A DNA stretch of 64,000 nucleotides from Caenorhabditis elegans (Eukaryota; Nematoda; Chromadorea; Rhabditida; Rhabditidae), in contig NC_003283.11 of the NCBI RefSeq assembly GCF_000002985.6, positions 62,001-126,000 on the forward strand, in the 5' to 3' direction. The notes beneath the pieces were generated by a model. That model was given only the letters and a program-made list of their open reading frames with translations, made no database searches and was not told the DNA's origin. Shown here in pieces: positions 12,601-24,800 of this stretch. The translations under genes and the position numbers were made by a program. Position 1 is the stretch's first letter; the number at the start of each line of letters is the position of its first letter.

Positions 12601-15600
12601 ACCCTAACACTAAAAAACGTATGTGCAGAAAATTTACGGTAAGCAGGTTTATGGGTAGGCAGGAAGGCACGTAGGCAGGCAGGCATGTAGGCAGGCCTCC
12701 TAAACTGTATACATCCTAAAACTGTTCCCAAATAACACCTAAAATGTCGAAAAGTGTCCGTTGATTCGATTACACCGGGAAGAAGTGGCATGGGAGAAAT
12801 AAGGTGAAAAAGTGCAAACAATGGGAAGAATTATATGGATTATAAATGAACGGATGCAAAGAGGAAATTCAATTGAATGCGGTAATCGAAGTGAGGATTA
12901 CGGTAGAGGATAGGGGGAAGAGGATCATAATAAACATTTGACCTATATTACCTCGGAAAAGGTGGGCAAATATAGGGTGGCAAACGATTTTTTCCGGCAA
13001 AATGGCAGATCAGCAAATCGCCGGAATTGAGAAATTTCCGTCAAATCGGCAAACCGACAATTTGCCGATTTGCCGAATTTGCCGGAAAAACGATCATTGC
13101 TAAAAATTTTTGGGCAAATTGTGGTTTTGCACATTTTTTTTTGGAAATTTCAGAATTTCTATTTTAATCGGCACAATTAAACGTATCCTATAAATGTTCC
13201 TACAACTATTTTGAAAAGTAACCAAATTCTATGAAAATATCTAAAGAAAACGGGGAAAATTTTCAAAGAGGTACAGTTTTAAGTGTTTCTGTCTTATTGA
13301 AAAAAAAAATCCCTCCAAAAACTTCCGGCAAATTGATATCCGGCAACCGAAAAATTGGCATATTGCCGGAATTGAAAATTTCCGGTAAATCGGCAAACCG
13401 GCAATTAGCCGAATTTGCCGGCCAAAATTTCCTTAAAGTTGTAGTTTTTAAAGGTTGTTTTCAGTGGTAAAATTTTAAAAAACCGCATTTCTCAAAATAA
13501 TTTTGAAATTTTTTGCCCAAAAGTGCTGAAAACATTTTAAATTATCATAATTTTGAAAGTCGACTTCAAAAAATTATTTTTTTTAATTTAAAATATTTAA
13601 ATTATTTAAAAATATTAAAAATTTTTAAAAAAAAATTTTTATTTTTATTTGTATGTTCTAATTATTTATATTCAGACATTCTAGGGCTCAAAAAATTTCA
13701 AAATTGTGGAATTAAAAAATTATCGACCAGCATTTTTGTTAAAAATCTGACAGTTTATCAGATAAAAAATTTAGAAAAATTGGAAATCTGAAACGTTTAA
13801 CTTATTGTTAGTAAGTACGTGTAAATATACGTCAATTAATCTAAAAAATGCCAAATATAATAATAAAACTTTTCAAAAGTTTTCAGATTTTCAAAATAGG
13901 TATTCAGTAAAAATGTTATGGTAATTTTCCAAATTTTCAAAAAAAAATTTCAAGTTTTTTGAAAAAAGTTACTAAATATGGTATTTGCTCATCCACATTT
14001 ATATTTAAAAAAAATGTTTAGACCTCACTAAATTTTTTGAAAACTCACATTTAACAGTAAATAGTAGAAAGTAGGAAAAGAGAACAAATGACAATTCCCA
14101 ATGTTATGACAACTTTTATATATGCTCAATTTTTAGGAACTGCCCATTGTTGTCTTTGCAATGATACCACGAGGGGTTATTAGTGCTTATCATGCTTATC
14201 ACTGATAGACTTGTATTATTATTACAGAGTTTTCGTACAAAAAACACGGAAAAACAATAATGATTTCTTGGTTTCCGGTTTGGAAATGGTTTTTGGAAAT
14301 ATCGAAATAGGTGGAATTTCATAATGTTTTGACATTTACCAAAATTTTGACTGGAAATTTTCCAAAATATTTTTTGAAAAATTGGAGTGTTTTATTGGAA
14401 CATTCAATTAATTTAGACTATTTTCATAGTTTTTTTTTAAAACAAAACACTGGTTGTAGGTAAAATATTTATTTAAAAAAATGTTCTATAAAAATTTCAG
14501 TTTTTCTCAAAAGTGCGCGTAAAGTTTGTGGTTTGAAAGTATTTTAAAAAATTGATTCAAGATTGTTGTGAAAAACAAATTTAAATTCAGTGTTTAAATT
14601 TCAGAAAAAAATCTTCACAATTTTTAAAAATCCTATCAATTAAAAAAGTTAAGTATGGAAATAAAAATTAATTATGTTGTTTCCCTATTAGACTTGCGCA
14701 TCAGGGTAAATCGGTAAACTGCCGGTTTTCCGATTTGCCGGAAATTTTAAATTCTGGCAATTTGCATATTTTCCAAAAACGAAAACACTCAAAACTGTTT
14801 CTTTTTGAAGTTTTCTTCCCGTCTTTAGATGCTTTCATAGAATTTGCTTGCTCAAAATAGATGCTGGAACATTCATAGGATGCGTACAACTTTGCCGATT
14901 AAAATTAAAACTCTAAAATTTCCAGAAAAAATGTTCAAAACCACAATTTTTTGGCAGTTGCTGTTTTAGGAAAATTGGGATTTTTTGGTAAAACTATATA
15001 AAACAGAGATATAGACCGTCAAAGTAGAGCAATGAAGGTTCCATTTTAATAGAGGGTTTGCCATTTCAAAAAAAAAACTAACAAAATCAATTATTTTCAA
15101 CATTAAAAGTTCGAAATTAGTCAGAAAATTATGGAGGCTCAAAAAATTTAGAACAGGTAGAGTTTGGAACATACATATACATAAATTCAACTTTGATTCC
15201 CCCAGTCATGTCTCTCCACTTGAACTGTCTAAGTGTTCCCAGCAGTTCTTTTTTTCGCTACGAATGAATACAAAAAAGGACTGGTTATTACAAATACGCC
15301 GTACCCCCGACTTACCTTGCACTTGAAATCTCGAAAATCGACGGCTCTCGCGATGCTCACCAGAACGTGCTGCTCATCGTTTAGTACTGCCACTCGGCCG
15401 TTCTGAAATTATGAAATCTTTAGGCTAAGAATTTTTTTTTGACGGGGTTCATGCTAAAAACAAAGGCCTACGCCTAAGACCAAGCCTACGCCTAAACCTA
15501 AAGTAAGCCTAATAGTAAGACTAAACCTAAGCGAAACGACTTTACTGCAGAAAAATCGGGATATGGGTCAGTCTAAAGCTTAAATATAACTCCTAGATCA

Positions 15601-18600
15601 GAGCCTAGACATCCCACTCAAAATGTATTAATTTACATTCTGTAACGTATTTGGCTGGAGGGGATCGGAATTTTTGATGTACTCTTACAAGTGTCCACCT
15701 TCTTCTACTCATTTCCTGCCGGCCAGAAAAAGCTAAAAAGAGCAAGAGAGCAAGAGAGCAAGAGAGAAATCTGGACACCCTATGGTATTAGGTTTCTCAG
15801 TCTTTCCAAGACCTGTGCGCACATGTGTTCCTTCTTCCGGAGCGCCGACGCTCCCGAGATGGAAGGGATTATGCTTTTGGCGGGAGGTGGGGGGGGGGCT
15901 CGCGGAGCTACGTCATTTGTGTTCCAAGGGAGGTTTTTTTGGGTGCGGCAATTTCTGGCAGAGAGATTCTTTAGACGGCTTTTTAATCAGATTAAGAAAT
16001 TGACAATTTTTTTTAGAAAAAAAAATTTTAACGACAACCCTCATTTTTCTCGAAATTCAAAGTTTGTACATGGTGCATCGAGTACTAAAATCAATTTTTT
16101 AACATGGCAACGTGACACGTGGCAGGTTGGGTTTTGCTACGTGACCTAGAAAAAAACCCATCCACCTATTTTTTCGGGTGGCCGAGTTTTCTTTTTTTTT
16201 TTGGCAGCCACGTAGCAAATACCGGGTTCATTCAGTACAAAGAAATTTTAACGAAATGGAAGATAAAATGTTATATTTTTCTCGGTTGCCTGAAAATTGT
16301 TTAGCGTAGCCTAGAAAAAAACTCGGCCACCAATTCGATTTTTTTTGAAATTAACAAAAATGATATTGCAGGAAGTTTGATCGAGTTTTACGCTCAACAA
16401 TAAGGGCGGACTAGTTTTTTTTCGTGGCCGAACTATGACTTAAAAGGCAAAATCTCAAAAAACGAATATTAAAAAGCAGAATCGTGGTGCATCAACGTGT
16501 CTGAACATTACAAACTCCAATATTTTTCAGCCCGTAAAATCTGGATAATGTGTTAGTAATAAACCTTATAACCCCGCCGAATATGTATAAACATAATTGG
16601 TAACAGGATATTTTTGGTTGCAGCTCCAAAAAAGCAACAACAAAACAAAAATATATCAATGAAACAAAAGAAAAAGAAATTCCGCTTTTCATGATAAGCC
16701 TATAAAATTCCACCTTTACGGGCACAGTGGGAGCCTAAATAAACTTAAACCATTCCGCACGCCTAATCTTTCGGGAGGTGTGCAAACTGTTTCCTTTGTT
16801 CTAAATTCTGCTAATTTTTGCAAAAAAAAGGCAAAAAATAGAGCAGCCACTGTTGGATATAGAGTTAGTTGTGAACAGCCGACACTTCATGGTGTTTCTT
16901 AAGAACTGCAGCTGACAATTAACGGGTTTTAGAGAAGTGACCGACAAATCACGGGCTCCGGCGGATGAATTGCAACTGACTTTCAGCGGTTTCTGACAAA
17001 AATGAGCGACCGACAGTTAACTGGTTTCCTCGACAATCAGCGGGTTATTATTCAGAATTTTTGCTCGTTTTTAAGGTTGAATTAATTACAAATCTTATAC
17101 TGGAATTTGTGCTGAGCAGCCGACATTTCACAAGTTTCCCTTAGACTCTACAGCCGATACTGTACAGTTTCGCTGATAAGTGAGTTGCAGCGGACATTTC
17201 ACAGGGTTTCCTAGTTTTTTTTTTGAGAAATGGGTGGCCGAAAGTTTTTGGGTTTCTCTATGCAAGTTCACATTTTTATTAAATCTTTGCGGCCGACAAT
17301 TATCAGTTTGTTTTTCAAATGTTCACCCAATTTTACAAATCCGCATCAAAAATAAAATTGTTTAACTTACCGGTGAATTTAATAAAGCACGAAGGGCGTA
17401 GAGGAAGAACAGTGCTGGCTGCTCCAAAGTATACTGCTGGTGGCACTGATTTAGAAGCTCCGTGAGCAATTTGAGCCCGGAGGAGGAGATGAAACTCTCG
17501 AGGTAGCTGGAAAATTTTTTTAATGGGATCAAAAATTGGAAATTTTTTGTTCTGAATGTTCTATAAGTAGTGTGTTGCGTGACAATAATTTTCGAGTAAA
17601 TGTTATGAGAATTTGAAGTTTTTTGCTACCACGGGCAATAAAATGTAACTGATGTTTTCAAGGATGCCTACGCCTACCTATAACGGTCAATTTTCGGCGG
17701 TAGGCAGGCAGGTAGGCAGGCACGTTGGCAGAGCCTGCCTAACGTGAAAACATTTTTTTTTAATTCCAAAATGTCAAAATTGGGAATTATAAGTAAAACT
17801 GAAAATAGAAAAAAAAAGAAAAAATATATTTTTTTGAAAATAAAAATTGTATTACGTAAATTTGGAACAAATGCATGCTCTTCTAATAGAGAATTTTCTG
17901 ATGGCTCTTTCTGCAAAAAAAATTCAGTAGGCATGTAGGCAGCCAGGCAGGCATTCCTGTGCCTTCAGCCTATTCAAATTCAAAATTCATTATCACAATG
18001 GTCCAGGCCTCCCAAAATGTGTCCCCAAAATCCCGAAGGAACCCTAAAGCAATATTCAATTGTGTATCTAGTGTCAATTCAATGAATTAATTTTCCGCCT
18101 CGTTTTGAAATTTGTCGTTTAGGGGTGATAAATTTTAGATGAAAGTGTAAAAGAGGGGAAAATGAAGGGAACACTGCTTTTTGGCCGTCAGCTGGCACTT
18201 CTCTTCTCATTCCAAATTTACATATGTCCTTACAAGAAGAATTGGTTCATCAATACTGATGGGAAATTGACGGGGAAAAAGTTGGATTTTATAGGTTTTA
18301 CTGGAAAAAATATTTGCCTGCCTACTGCCTACACATTTTTGTAATTTTTTGTACAATTTTTCGATAAAAAAATTCAAAACAAAAAATTTTTTGACCGAGC
18401 TGTGAATATCTTATTTTCAATTCCTATATGAAATGTTAGAAAATAATTTGAAATTATAAAAAAAAAACTGTGCATCGCCCAGGTACGTTTCTTTTCAAGT
18501 GGTTAAGAAAAGTAGGCAGGCAGGCATTTTTGGGCCTACCTAGAAGGCTCACCTTCAACATCGTAAGTGGGGACGTACTATAGATCTTTTTTATAATAAA

Positions 18601-21600
18601 TCAAAATGATCGAATGTCTAAATGAATTGCTTTAAACAATTTCAGATTTTTCAAAATTTTTAGGCCTAGTTTTGGTAAATTGTCAAATTTCTGAAATACG
18701 ATGACTTTTTGAGATATTCAGTGCATTGCTTGACGTTTGAACCCCTACAATGTTAAAATACAAACAATAATGGTCTAATTAAATTATAAAATCGTAGAAA
18801 AAAACTTTTTTTTTTGGTCGACTTCCAAAATTATGACTGAATTTTTACTAGCTTTTTGACTAAAAATTTCATTAAATTTTTTAAATAAAAAAAAATTTCT
18901 TTGATAAATAGGTGTTTTAGTGACATATATGTAGGTGGTTTAAATTAATATCCCATATCAAAAAAAAAAGTTGTTTGGAAAAACAATTTTTGGTCGACTT
19001 CCAAAATTATGATCCAATTTTTCACTGTAAAAAAAAATTTCACAACATTTTTGAAATTTTTTCTGTGATATATGATATGACATTTAGCCATTTTAACACT
19101 ATAAAAGCGGTTTAAGCAGTTTGAAAAATTAAAAAAAAAACGTTAATACCTATAATTCTGTGTCCTCAGCGAAATCACCAGTTCCTGAAGTTGTCTGATG
19201 GTGTTCGAGTCGATCACGAATGATTGTTGCAAATTTTTGAGGAACCCAATGAAGTGTGACGCGTCTTCTGTTTGAAGACACTGTAAAAATATGGTTAATG
19301 TAGGCACAGGAAAAGCATGCCTGCCTGCCCGCACCAACAAAAAAATAGGCGGTAGGCACGCACGCAGGCAGGTAGACATTAAAAATTGTAAAATCCACAT
19401 TCTAGAAAATTTTTATATTACTTGAGAAGTTTGATATCTAAATTTGAACTTAAAGTTGGTTTTTCTCAAAATCAAAACTTAAAAAGTTTAAACTGACATA
19501 ACTTTTTTGCCAAAACTGCTATTTAAAAACTCCAAATACAGAAATGTTCAAAATCATCTCTTAATTATTTTTCTGTTGACAAATTTTCTATATTTCCTAC
19601 GGGAACAAAGTTACTTGCAATAAAAGACCGATAAACCTCAGCCTTTTTGATACGAGAACAATGATGATTGGCAAAGGGGTGCTTCAAAGTCAATATGAAA
19701 ACAAAAAGCATAATGGGAGGTCGTGGAGGGGGAACGGCGAGAATTTCGATAATATACGGGATAGTTCATTTGATACTGTCTGCGTCTCGCAGGTTCTTGT
19801 GTTATTTTGTGGGTTTTGAGTTTGCCCTCATTGAGGTGTTGGGAGGTGAAAAATTATAAATAAACAGATGATTTATGGAGAGTTTGATTAAATAAATAAA
19901 TGAATGAATAATTCAACTATTTCAATAAAAATTCATGAAATTTGATCAAAAACTAAGAATTTTCAATGTCAATTTTTTGAATTCTTTAAAATTTAGGTGT
20001 ACAATTTCGGTGTACTTGATTTAATCAGAATTTAAAAAACGGAAAAATCCATAAAATTTATTTGTAACAATAGTTTGGATCATCCATTTTTTAATTAATT
20101 TTTCCAAATTTATTTAATTAAGAAAAGTTTTAAACATTCATTTGTTCCTATCATTTAGAACAATTTCAAAATGCAGGCGGAAATAGGTAGATATTGAAAA
20201 CGCCTGAAAACGCGCCTACAATAAATTGAAGCAAAAATTTGCCATTCGTAATATTAAATTTATTTTATAGTCTGCTTATTTTTAAGCTATTTCTAAACTG
20301 CTAAAATTTTAATTGAGAAAGCAAAAACAAACAATTATCTAATTTTTACTTTAAAAAATGTGGTCGGTCTCTACCTTCGGTTCATAACCTCTCGTTTTAC
20401 AATGTAGTTAAATTGGCACACTCCTCACACCCCAATAGTTGTCTAAGGGAAGGTCTACATGTTCCTTTAAATTGACCTAATTTCTGTTCAGTCATGCTTT
20501 TTATGATGAGAAGCACTTAAAAAAACATTTTTACAAACTAGCGGAATGAATTTTAGAAATAGAGTTTTTTTTTAATTAAAAAATTTTTCAAGTAGGGGAG
20601 CAGAGGTATAACTGGAAATGTTTGGGTCTGAAAATTTTCTATCAAAATTAACGTCTGGAATTTTTATTTACCGTATTTTCTCTATTAGTATTGCAGCCTC
20701 TAATAGTATTGCATGCAAGACTAATAGAGGAAATACGGTAATAGTCTTGCGCCTCTATTCTTGCCAGACCAGCAGTATTTTGTCAAAACTTCAAAAATTT
20801 GCCATTTTTTAGCTAAATTAAATTTTAAAGTGTTCAAATAATTGATAAAACAATAGAAAAGAATGTATTTTGCACGGTTTAGACAGTTTCAAGCCAAATT
20901 TTTGACGATAAATTATCAATTTTACAAAGCTATTGGATCTTCGAAAATTAGTCTTGCAGCCTCTAATAGTCTTGCAGTCTCTATTAGTCTTGCACCCCTA
21001 CGGGTCAATCGAAAATTAGTCTTGCATGCAAGACTAATAGAGGAAATACGGTAATTGATATTTTTCCTAAATTTTTGGTAAAAAAATATTGGAAACTTTT
21101 TAAATTTGAAGAAAAAATAGGTAACGTCCAAAAACGAAAAAAAATCTGAATATTGAAAAAAAATTCTGAAATTTTTTTAAATTAAATGTAATTAATGGTT
21201 AAATTAAAGATTTTTGAATTTTTTGAATAACAATATTTTTTTAATCTTACATGTTGTGAAACCAGTAGTGACATTTTCTTTTCCATCGAGTAATTGTGCA
21301 TTTCTTGCTGCTTTTCCTCGTTCAAACCGAGCTCTTTCTGAAAATTAAAGTTTTTCTATTAATTTAAAACTGTTTTTAAGATAATTAAATTATCGAAAAA
21401 AAAAACTTACAACAAGGCACTCAAAATCTTTATCAATTTTTGCAGGATCCAATGGGGCTGGAGCAAAAATGACGTCATCATGCACATGCTGCTTTCCGGG
21501 ATCGTCTTTGTCACTGGAATAAGGATAAATTATGATAATATTAATTTCTGAAAATTGAAAAAAATTGGCGCAATATTTAAACATTTTAATTTAGAACATT

Positions 21601-21770
21601 TGTCCCGAAGTCCAAAAAAATTTTCAAAAAAAATTAAAGCAAAATTCAAAATCAATTTTTTTGTCAAAAATTTCGGCGCGAAATTCAAAATTTATTATAT
21701 GTTTTTTTACCTACCGATCTCTGTAAAAGCAGGACATTGCTCTGTCGACCCAGTCTTCAATGTAGTCCAT
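3604..21770 (-). CDS. daam-1: DAAM-family formin (actin nucleator), 12 exons
   Basis: Formin that nucleates and elongates unbranched actin filaments, autoinhibited by DID-DAD contact and relieved by Rho GTPase. Exons in transcript order: 21770-21715, 21513-21411, 21337-21251, 19280-19150, 17506-17371, 15402-15316, 8871-8791, 8105-7959, 6967-6002, 5293-4454, 4335-4146, 3743-3604. They total 2964 nt (987 aa) with consistent phases. Residues 1-400 form the GBD/FH3 region ([11 protein letters not shown] is DAAM-like). A coiled coil spans about 420-470. FH1 is one proline run near 487-514. FH2 spans about 525-900 and includes [15 protein letters not shown] and [16 protein letters not shown]. The DAD ([14 protein letters not shown], then a basic RPKK) is at about 956-985. 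It is slightly shorter than vertebrate DAAM1, mainly through a small FH1. The symbol rests on the DAAM-like GBD, FH2 start and DAD; assignment to the FHOD group is less likely. Confidence 0.9.
3790..4115. repeat. Degenerate GCCTAC/CTACCT minisatellite
   Basis: Irregular tandem runs of words such as TGCCTACGTGCCTACCTCC, roughly 12-30 bp per unit, fill most of the last formin intron (3744-4145). They belong to the same GCCTGCC/GGCAGGC family seen in many other places in the window. The + strand ORF at 3820-4035 (repeated AYLP-like residues) is a translation of this repeat. Confidence 0.7.
5692..5879. mobile_element. CACGTGGTGTCAG-type MITE in a formin intron, 188 bp
   Basis: It begins CACGTGGTGTCAGGATGTCC and ends GACTCTGACACTACGTG, giving imperfect terminal inverted repeats. 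CAGGTA is found immediately before (5686-5691) and after (5880-5885), a likely target-site duplication. Internal landmarks shared with copies near 37630, 38406 and 39031 are TGACGTCAGCACGTT and ATGCGGGA. It sits in the intron 5294-6001. Confidence 0.75.
7045..7440 (+). mobile_element. CGGCAAAT-type element, copy 2, in a formin intron
   Basis: It starts CAGGGGTGGGCGGCAAA, runs through CGGCAAATTGCCG repeats and the shared core with AAATGTTCCTACA, and ends near CGGCAAACCGGCAAA. It lies in the intron 6968-7958. Part of the long open frame that extends the large formin exon upstream is translated from this element, so that extension is not coding. Confidence 0.75.
8872..12474. other. Long formin intron, first part
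   Basis: This is the start of a 6.4-kb intron (8872-15315). It is A/T-rich with phased runs of A and T and no exon that I can place. Two short GCAGCCGACAT-type repeats occur, at about 10195-10250 and 11398-11460, each with inverted halves (CCGACATTTTGCGGGTTTCC, then GATGTCGG). The block 9000-9330 is less A/T-biased but carries no convincing frame. Confidence 0.5.
12475..12705. repeat. GCCTGCC/GGCAGGC repeat cluster
   Basis: Inverted clusters of CTGCCTGCCTGTCTTCAAGG (from about 12480) and GGCAGGCAGGCATGTAGGCA (ending about 12700) face each other, with a 170-bp middle. A similar arrangement recurs at 30405-30600, with the same middle words (TGCCTTCAAGGCA, GGCAACAGAC-like), so this is a defined family and not a simple repeat. 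Confidence 0.6.
12965..13430 (+). mobile_element. CGGCAAAT-type element, copy 3, in a formin intron
   Basis: It has the same layout as copies 1 and 2: GGTGGCAAACGATTTTTTCC at the start, CGGCAAATTGCCG stretches, the core with CCTATAAATGTTCC, then CTTCCGGCAAATTG and closing CGGCAA repeats. Confidence 0.75.
14700..14960 (-). mobile_element. CGGCAAAT-type element fragment, reverse orientation
   Basis: The reverse complement shows the shared core (ATCCTATGAATGTTCC, then CTATGAAAGCATCTAAAGA) followed by the TTTGCCGG end near 14730. It is truncated: only one set of CGGCAAA repeats is recognisable. Confidence 0.6.
15450..15545. repeat. Degenerate CCTAAG (telomere-like) repeats
   Basis: Variants of GCCTAA and GCCTACGCC repeat through an intron of the formin, directly upstream on the genomic strand of the exon at 15316-15402. 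The motif is a decayed form of the nematode telomere repeat (TTAGGC on the other strand). Confidence 0.55.
15690..15930. other. GC-richer block in a formin intron
   Basis: This block departs from the A/T-rich background. It has a GAGCAAGAGA microsatellite, a run of ten or so G, and an open frame on the + strand (15691-16149) that I do not accept as coding. It could be an internal promoter or alternative first-exon region of the formin, but no splice pattern proves it. Confidence 0.3.
16866..17315. repeat. Degenerate GCAGCCGACATTTCACGGGTTTCC tandem array
   Basis: About ten divergent copies of a 30-50 bp unit are read on the + strand (CCGACA...ACGGGTTTC). Single related units occur near 5320-5395, 10200, 11400 and 48120-48295. 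The array occupies the intron next to the exon at 17371-17506. Confidence 0.6.
17650..18545. repeat. Scattered GGCAGGCA/GCCTGCC repeats
   Basis: Short clusters lie at about 17660-17745, 17925-17960, 18315-18335 and 18510-18545, separated by A/T-rich DNA. They sit in the formin intron 17507-19149. No exon is visible in between. Confidence 0.5.
18805..19060 (+). repeat. Direct repeat containing GGTCGACTTCCAAAATTATGA
   Basis: Two direct copies (about 18815 and 18990) read TTTTTGGTCGACTTCCAAAA, each followed by a TTTTTCACT-like word and A/T runs. Related sequence is found near 23405, 35908 and, inverted, 36270, inside palindromic elements, so these are probably element fragments. Confidence 0.5.
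20669..21053. mobile_element. CTCTATTAGTCTTGCA element, 385 bp, in a formin intron
   Basis: It begins TACCGTATTTTCTCTATTAG and ends CTAATAGAGGAAATACGGTA, a clear terminal inverted repeat. The internal word CTCTAATAGTCTTGCA recurs about seven times in both orientations, with a further copy of the right end at 20711-20741. It lies in the intron 19281-21250. Confidence 0.7.
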
Positions 21771-21824
21771 TTTCTAACAGTTTTCTGTGTTTTTTCTTTG
21801 CAGTTGGGAATTGTGTGGATATTT

Positions 21825-21835
21825 CTGCAAAATGA
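21825..21835 (-). promoter_or_regulatory. Acceptor-like site upstream of the formin ATG
   Basis: On the minus strand TCATTTTGCAG lies 54 bases before the ATG at 21770, with no in-frame need for a cis intron. It could be a spliced-leader trans-splice acceptor or the end of a 5' UTR intron reaching into the 19-kb upstream region. Confidence 0.45.
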
Positions 21836-24800
21836 AGGAAATTTGTAACTGAACAAAAAATACGGAATTGAGAAAGGAAATGTGAACGGAAAGAGAGAGA
21901 GAGAGAAAAGGGAAATTGAAGTATATGTAGTAGTTGTACTGTATAGATTTTCTTGAAAAATTCGAGAAATGTATACTGATAGGAAACAAAAGATAAACTT
22001 GAAATTGAACTTTAAAAAATTTCAAAAAGACAGGAGTTCAAAAATAGGCAGGCATGAGGTAGGTAGGTATGATGTGTGGTGTTTTCCAGCAAGAAAAATT
22101 TCTAAAATTGCGTTTTTAAATTTGAAAAAAATTCAAAAATTAACATTTTCTTATTCGATGTAAAGTTTAAAAGGTTAGAAATTATTCAAAAATTATTGAA
22201 AAAAAATTATTAGCATGGTAAAACGCCATATTGTCTGCCGCCAAACCATTTTTTTTCGGTAATTTTAAACCACTTAAAATGCAAGAATAAAAAGATCAGA
22301 TTTCCAAGGAATCGCATTAAAATTAGCATTGAAAACTGCGGGGATTATCACAGCAGGAGAGCTACTTTTTGACAATTTGCCACGTTATTTCCATTTTCCA
22401 TTTTCCGGCCAATCCAAAAAAAAATAGCAGATTGAAAATAGAAACAGCAGGTGGTATAAGCTTCAGTGAAAGTTTTTAAGCTAGCTAGATTGCAGGCGGA
22501 TGGGTTTTTCGTTGGCAAAAAAATCTGGAATTTTTTCACTGCAACTATGAAAAAAATTAGAAGAGTTTACAAATTTCAGTAAGAGCTTCAATTTTTCAAA
22601 AAAAAATTCTCTTGGTGTTTACATGAAAAGATTAAGGTTTAGGTAGAAAGTTTTACGTGATTTTTTTTGCGAAAATTTTTTTTTGTAAAGTTTTTTTTTA
22701 TTTACCCGGAAAGCTTGATTTTATCAAACAAAACATTGATTACACTTAAAAAATTGAAAAAATGGCTGAAAATAGTCAAAAGCTGAATATTTTTTCCGAA
22801 ACATTCAAAATAAAAAAGAAAAATCAAAAAATGTAGTGAAAAATTTACGAGAAAGCCCAAAAAAATATTGTCAAAAATAATTTCTGATTTCCTTTTTAAA
22901 AAGAATAAAATTATTTCAAAAAAGGGAGAAATGACAGGAAATTATAAAAACCGGATTGTTTTTTATATTTGAAAAAATGTGTTTTTTTAGAAATTTCGTA
23001 AAACGTTTCAAACCCCTATAATGTTTCAGGGCAACTAATTAAAAAATCATTAAAATTTGGAAAAAATCAGGATTTTCCCACTACTTTTTACTGTAAATTA
23101 CAAAAAAAAATTCTAACATTTTTTGAAAAGTTTTACTATGATTTTTGGATTTTTCCTACCACTAAAAATAAATTTTTGTTGGAAAACCAAACATCTGGTT
23201 TTCAAAAAAAACGAAACAGTAGTCATTAACAGTACTCCCATTGTTTCAAAGAGTTGAGTTTTTTTTTCAAAAACTGCCGAATTTTTAAAAATTTTAAGCA
23301 TTTCTGCAGGGTTGAAGCCTGGGAATATTCTAATAAAAATAGTTTTAAAATTTTTAAAATTTAAAATTTTTAAAATTGGAGAAAAAAATTTTAAATTAAT
23401 TTTTTTTTGGTCGACTTCTAGTAAAATGAGTTTTCACTACTTTTTTGCTGAAAGTCAAAAATTTCAAAAAAAAATTTGAAAAATTTCACTAGGATTTTTG
23501 GGCATTTTAGCAGCATATTTTCAATTTTTATAGGCATTATTAACAATAAATTTTTGTTGGAAAACCAAACATCTGGCAATAAGCTATAAATTTGTTGGGA
23601 TAAATCTGCATAAAATCAGCAAAGCTTTATGGTTTCGGGTGTCGGTTACGGTTTACCGCGCTTCGGTTGGCATAATGTTTTGGTCAAAAGAGAAAAGACA
23701 CCACCCAGAAGCAGGGGAGTGTACTAGAGAAGGTAAGGGCCTGGAACAGACAAACAGTATGTGTCTGTGGAGAAATTTGACACTTTTTGGAAGGAGTGCA
23801 GGGGGGGGGGTAAAGTACGACAAATTGAAAAGAGAAAAGGTGTTGCTGTTGTGGTGATGAAAACAAAACACAACATTTGTGAGAGCGGAGCCAAATTGAG
23901 ATAGAGTCTAGGTACACTGATGTAACTGTGGCCGAGGAATATAAATCGGTGGCCAAATTTTTTCTGCAACTTTTTCCTGCGTTTTAATGAGTAGACGTTA
24001 ATTTTTCAATTTTTGAAATTACATACACAAATTAAAAAGTGCTCAAAATCAACTGAATTTAAAAATCAAGTGGGTTTCATATGCAGGTAGGTAAGGCAGC
24101 ATGGAGGCCTATCTGTCTGCATGCTGCCTTATTTTTTTGTTGGCAATTTTCTGTTCCGTTTAAAAATGCAAAAACAAAAATTTGAAAAATGCCAGAAAAA
24201 AACGCACCAAACATTTTATCTCCCGTAATTTTTAAGAATGTTAATAACCCCCTGAAATGTGCCAAAAATGCTTCAGAATTCTTAACAGTGGCTAATAATT
24301 GAGCTGAAAATAATAAAAATGCAAAAAAAAATTGCAAAAAAATTCCTTGACATGTACTTAAAATACCAAAAAAATTCTGAAAATGCTTAAAAATGTATGA
24401 CAAATTCCAAAACAATGTTTCAAATATGGCTAACTTTAAAAAAAAAAAGATCAAAAACATTTGGTGAAAATGCCAAAATAAATGCATGAAAATGTGCCCG
24501 AGGAACCAGAAAAAATGTGCCAAAAATACCTAAAAATGTCCTTTTAAGAGTTCCAAATATGTCCCAAAAATGCCAAAAACAATGTCACAAAGTTTCTTAA
24601 AAAGATGCTTGAAATACCACAGAATGGGCTAAAAGTGCCAAAAATGTCCCAAAATTGGCATTACTATGCTAAAAAATGTCTCACAATGTGCTACACATAC
24701 AAAAAAAAGTGTGCCCAAAATGCCTAAAATATGGGCAAAAAATACCAAAGCGCGTGCTAGAAATTCCGAACAATGTCAAAAAAATAAAATTCAAAAAGAT

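Noticed and set aside
15691..16149. 152-residue + strand ORF in a formin intron
   Set aside because: Contains a microsatellite and a poly-G run; no family, no splice structure, antisense to the host gene.
24077..24523. 148-residue minus-strand ORF
   Set aside because: Very Phe/Leu-rich; translated from AAAAATGCC-type repeats with no splice or codon pattern of a gene.
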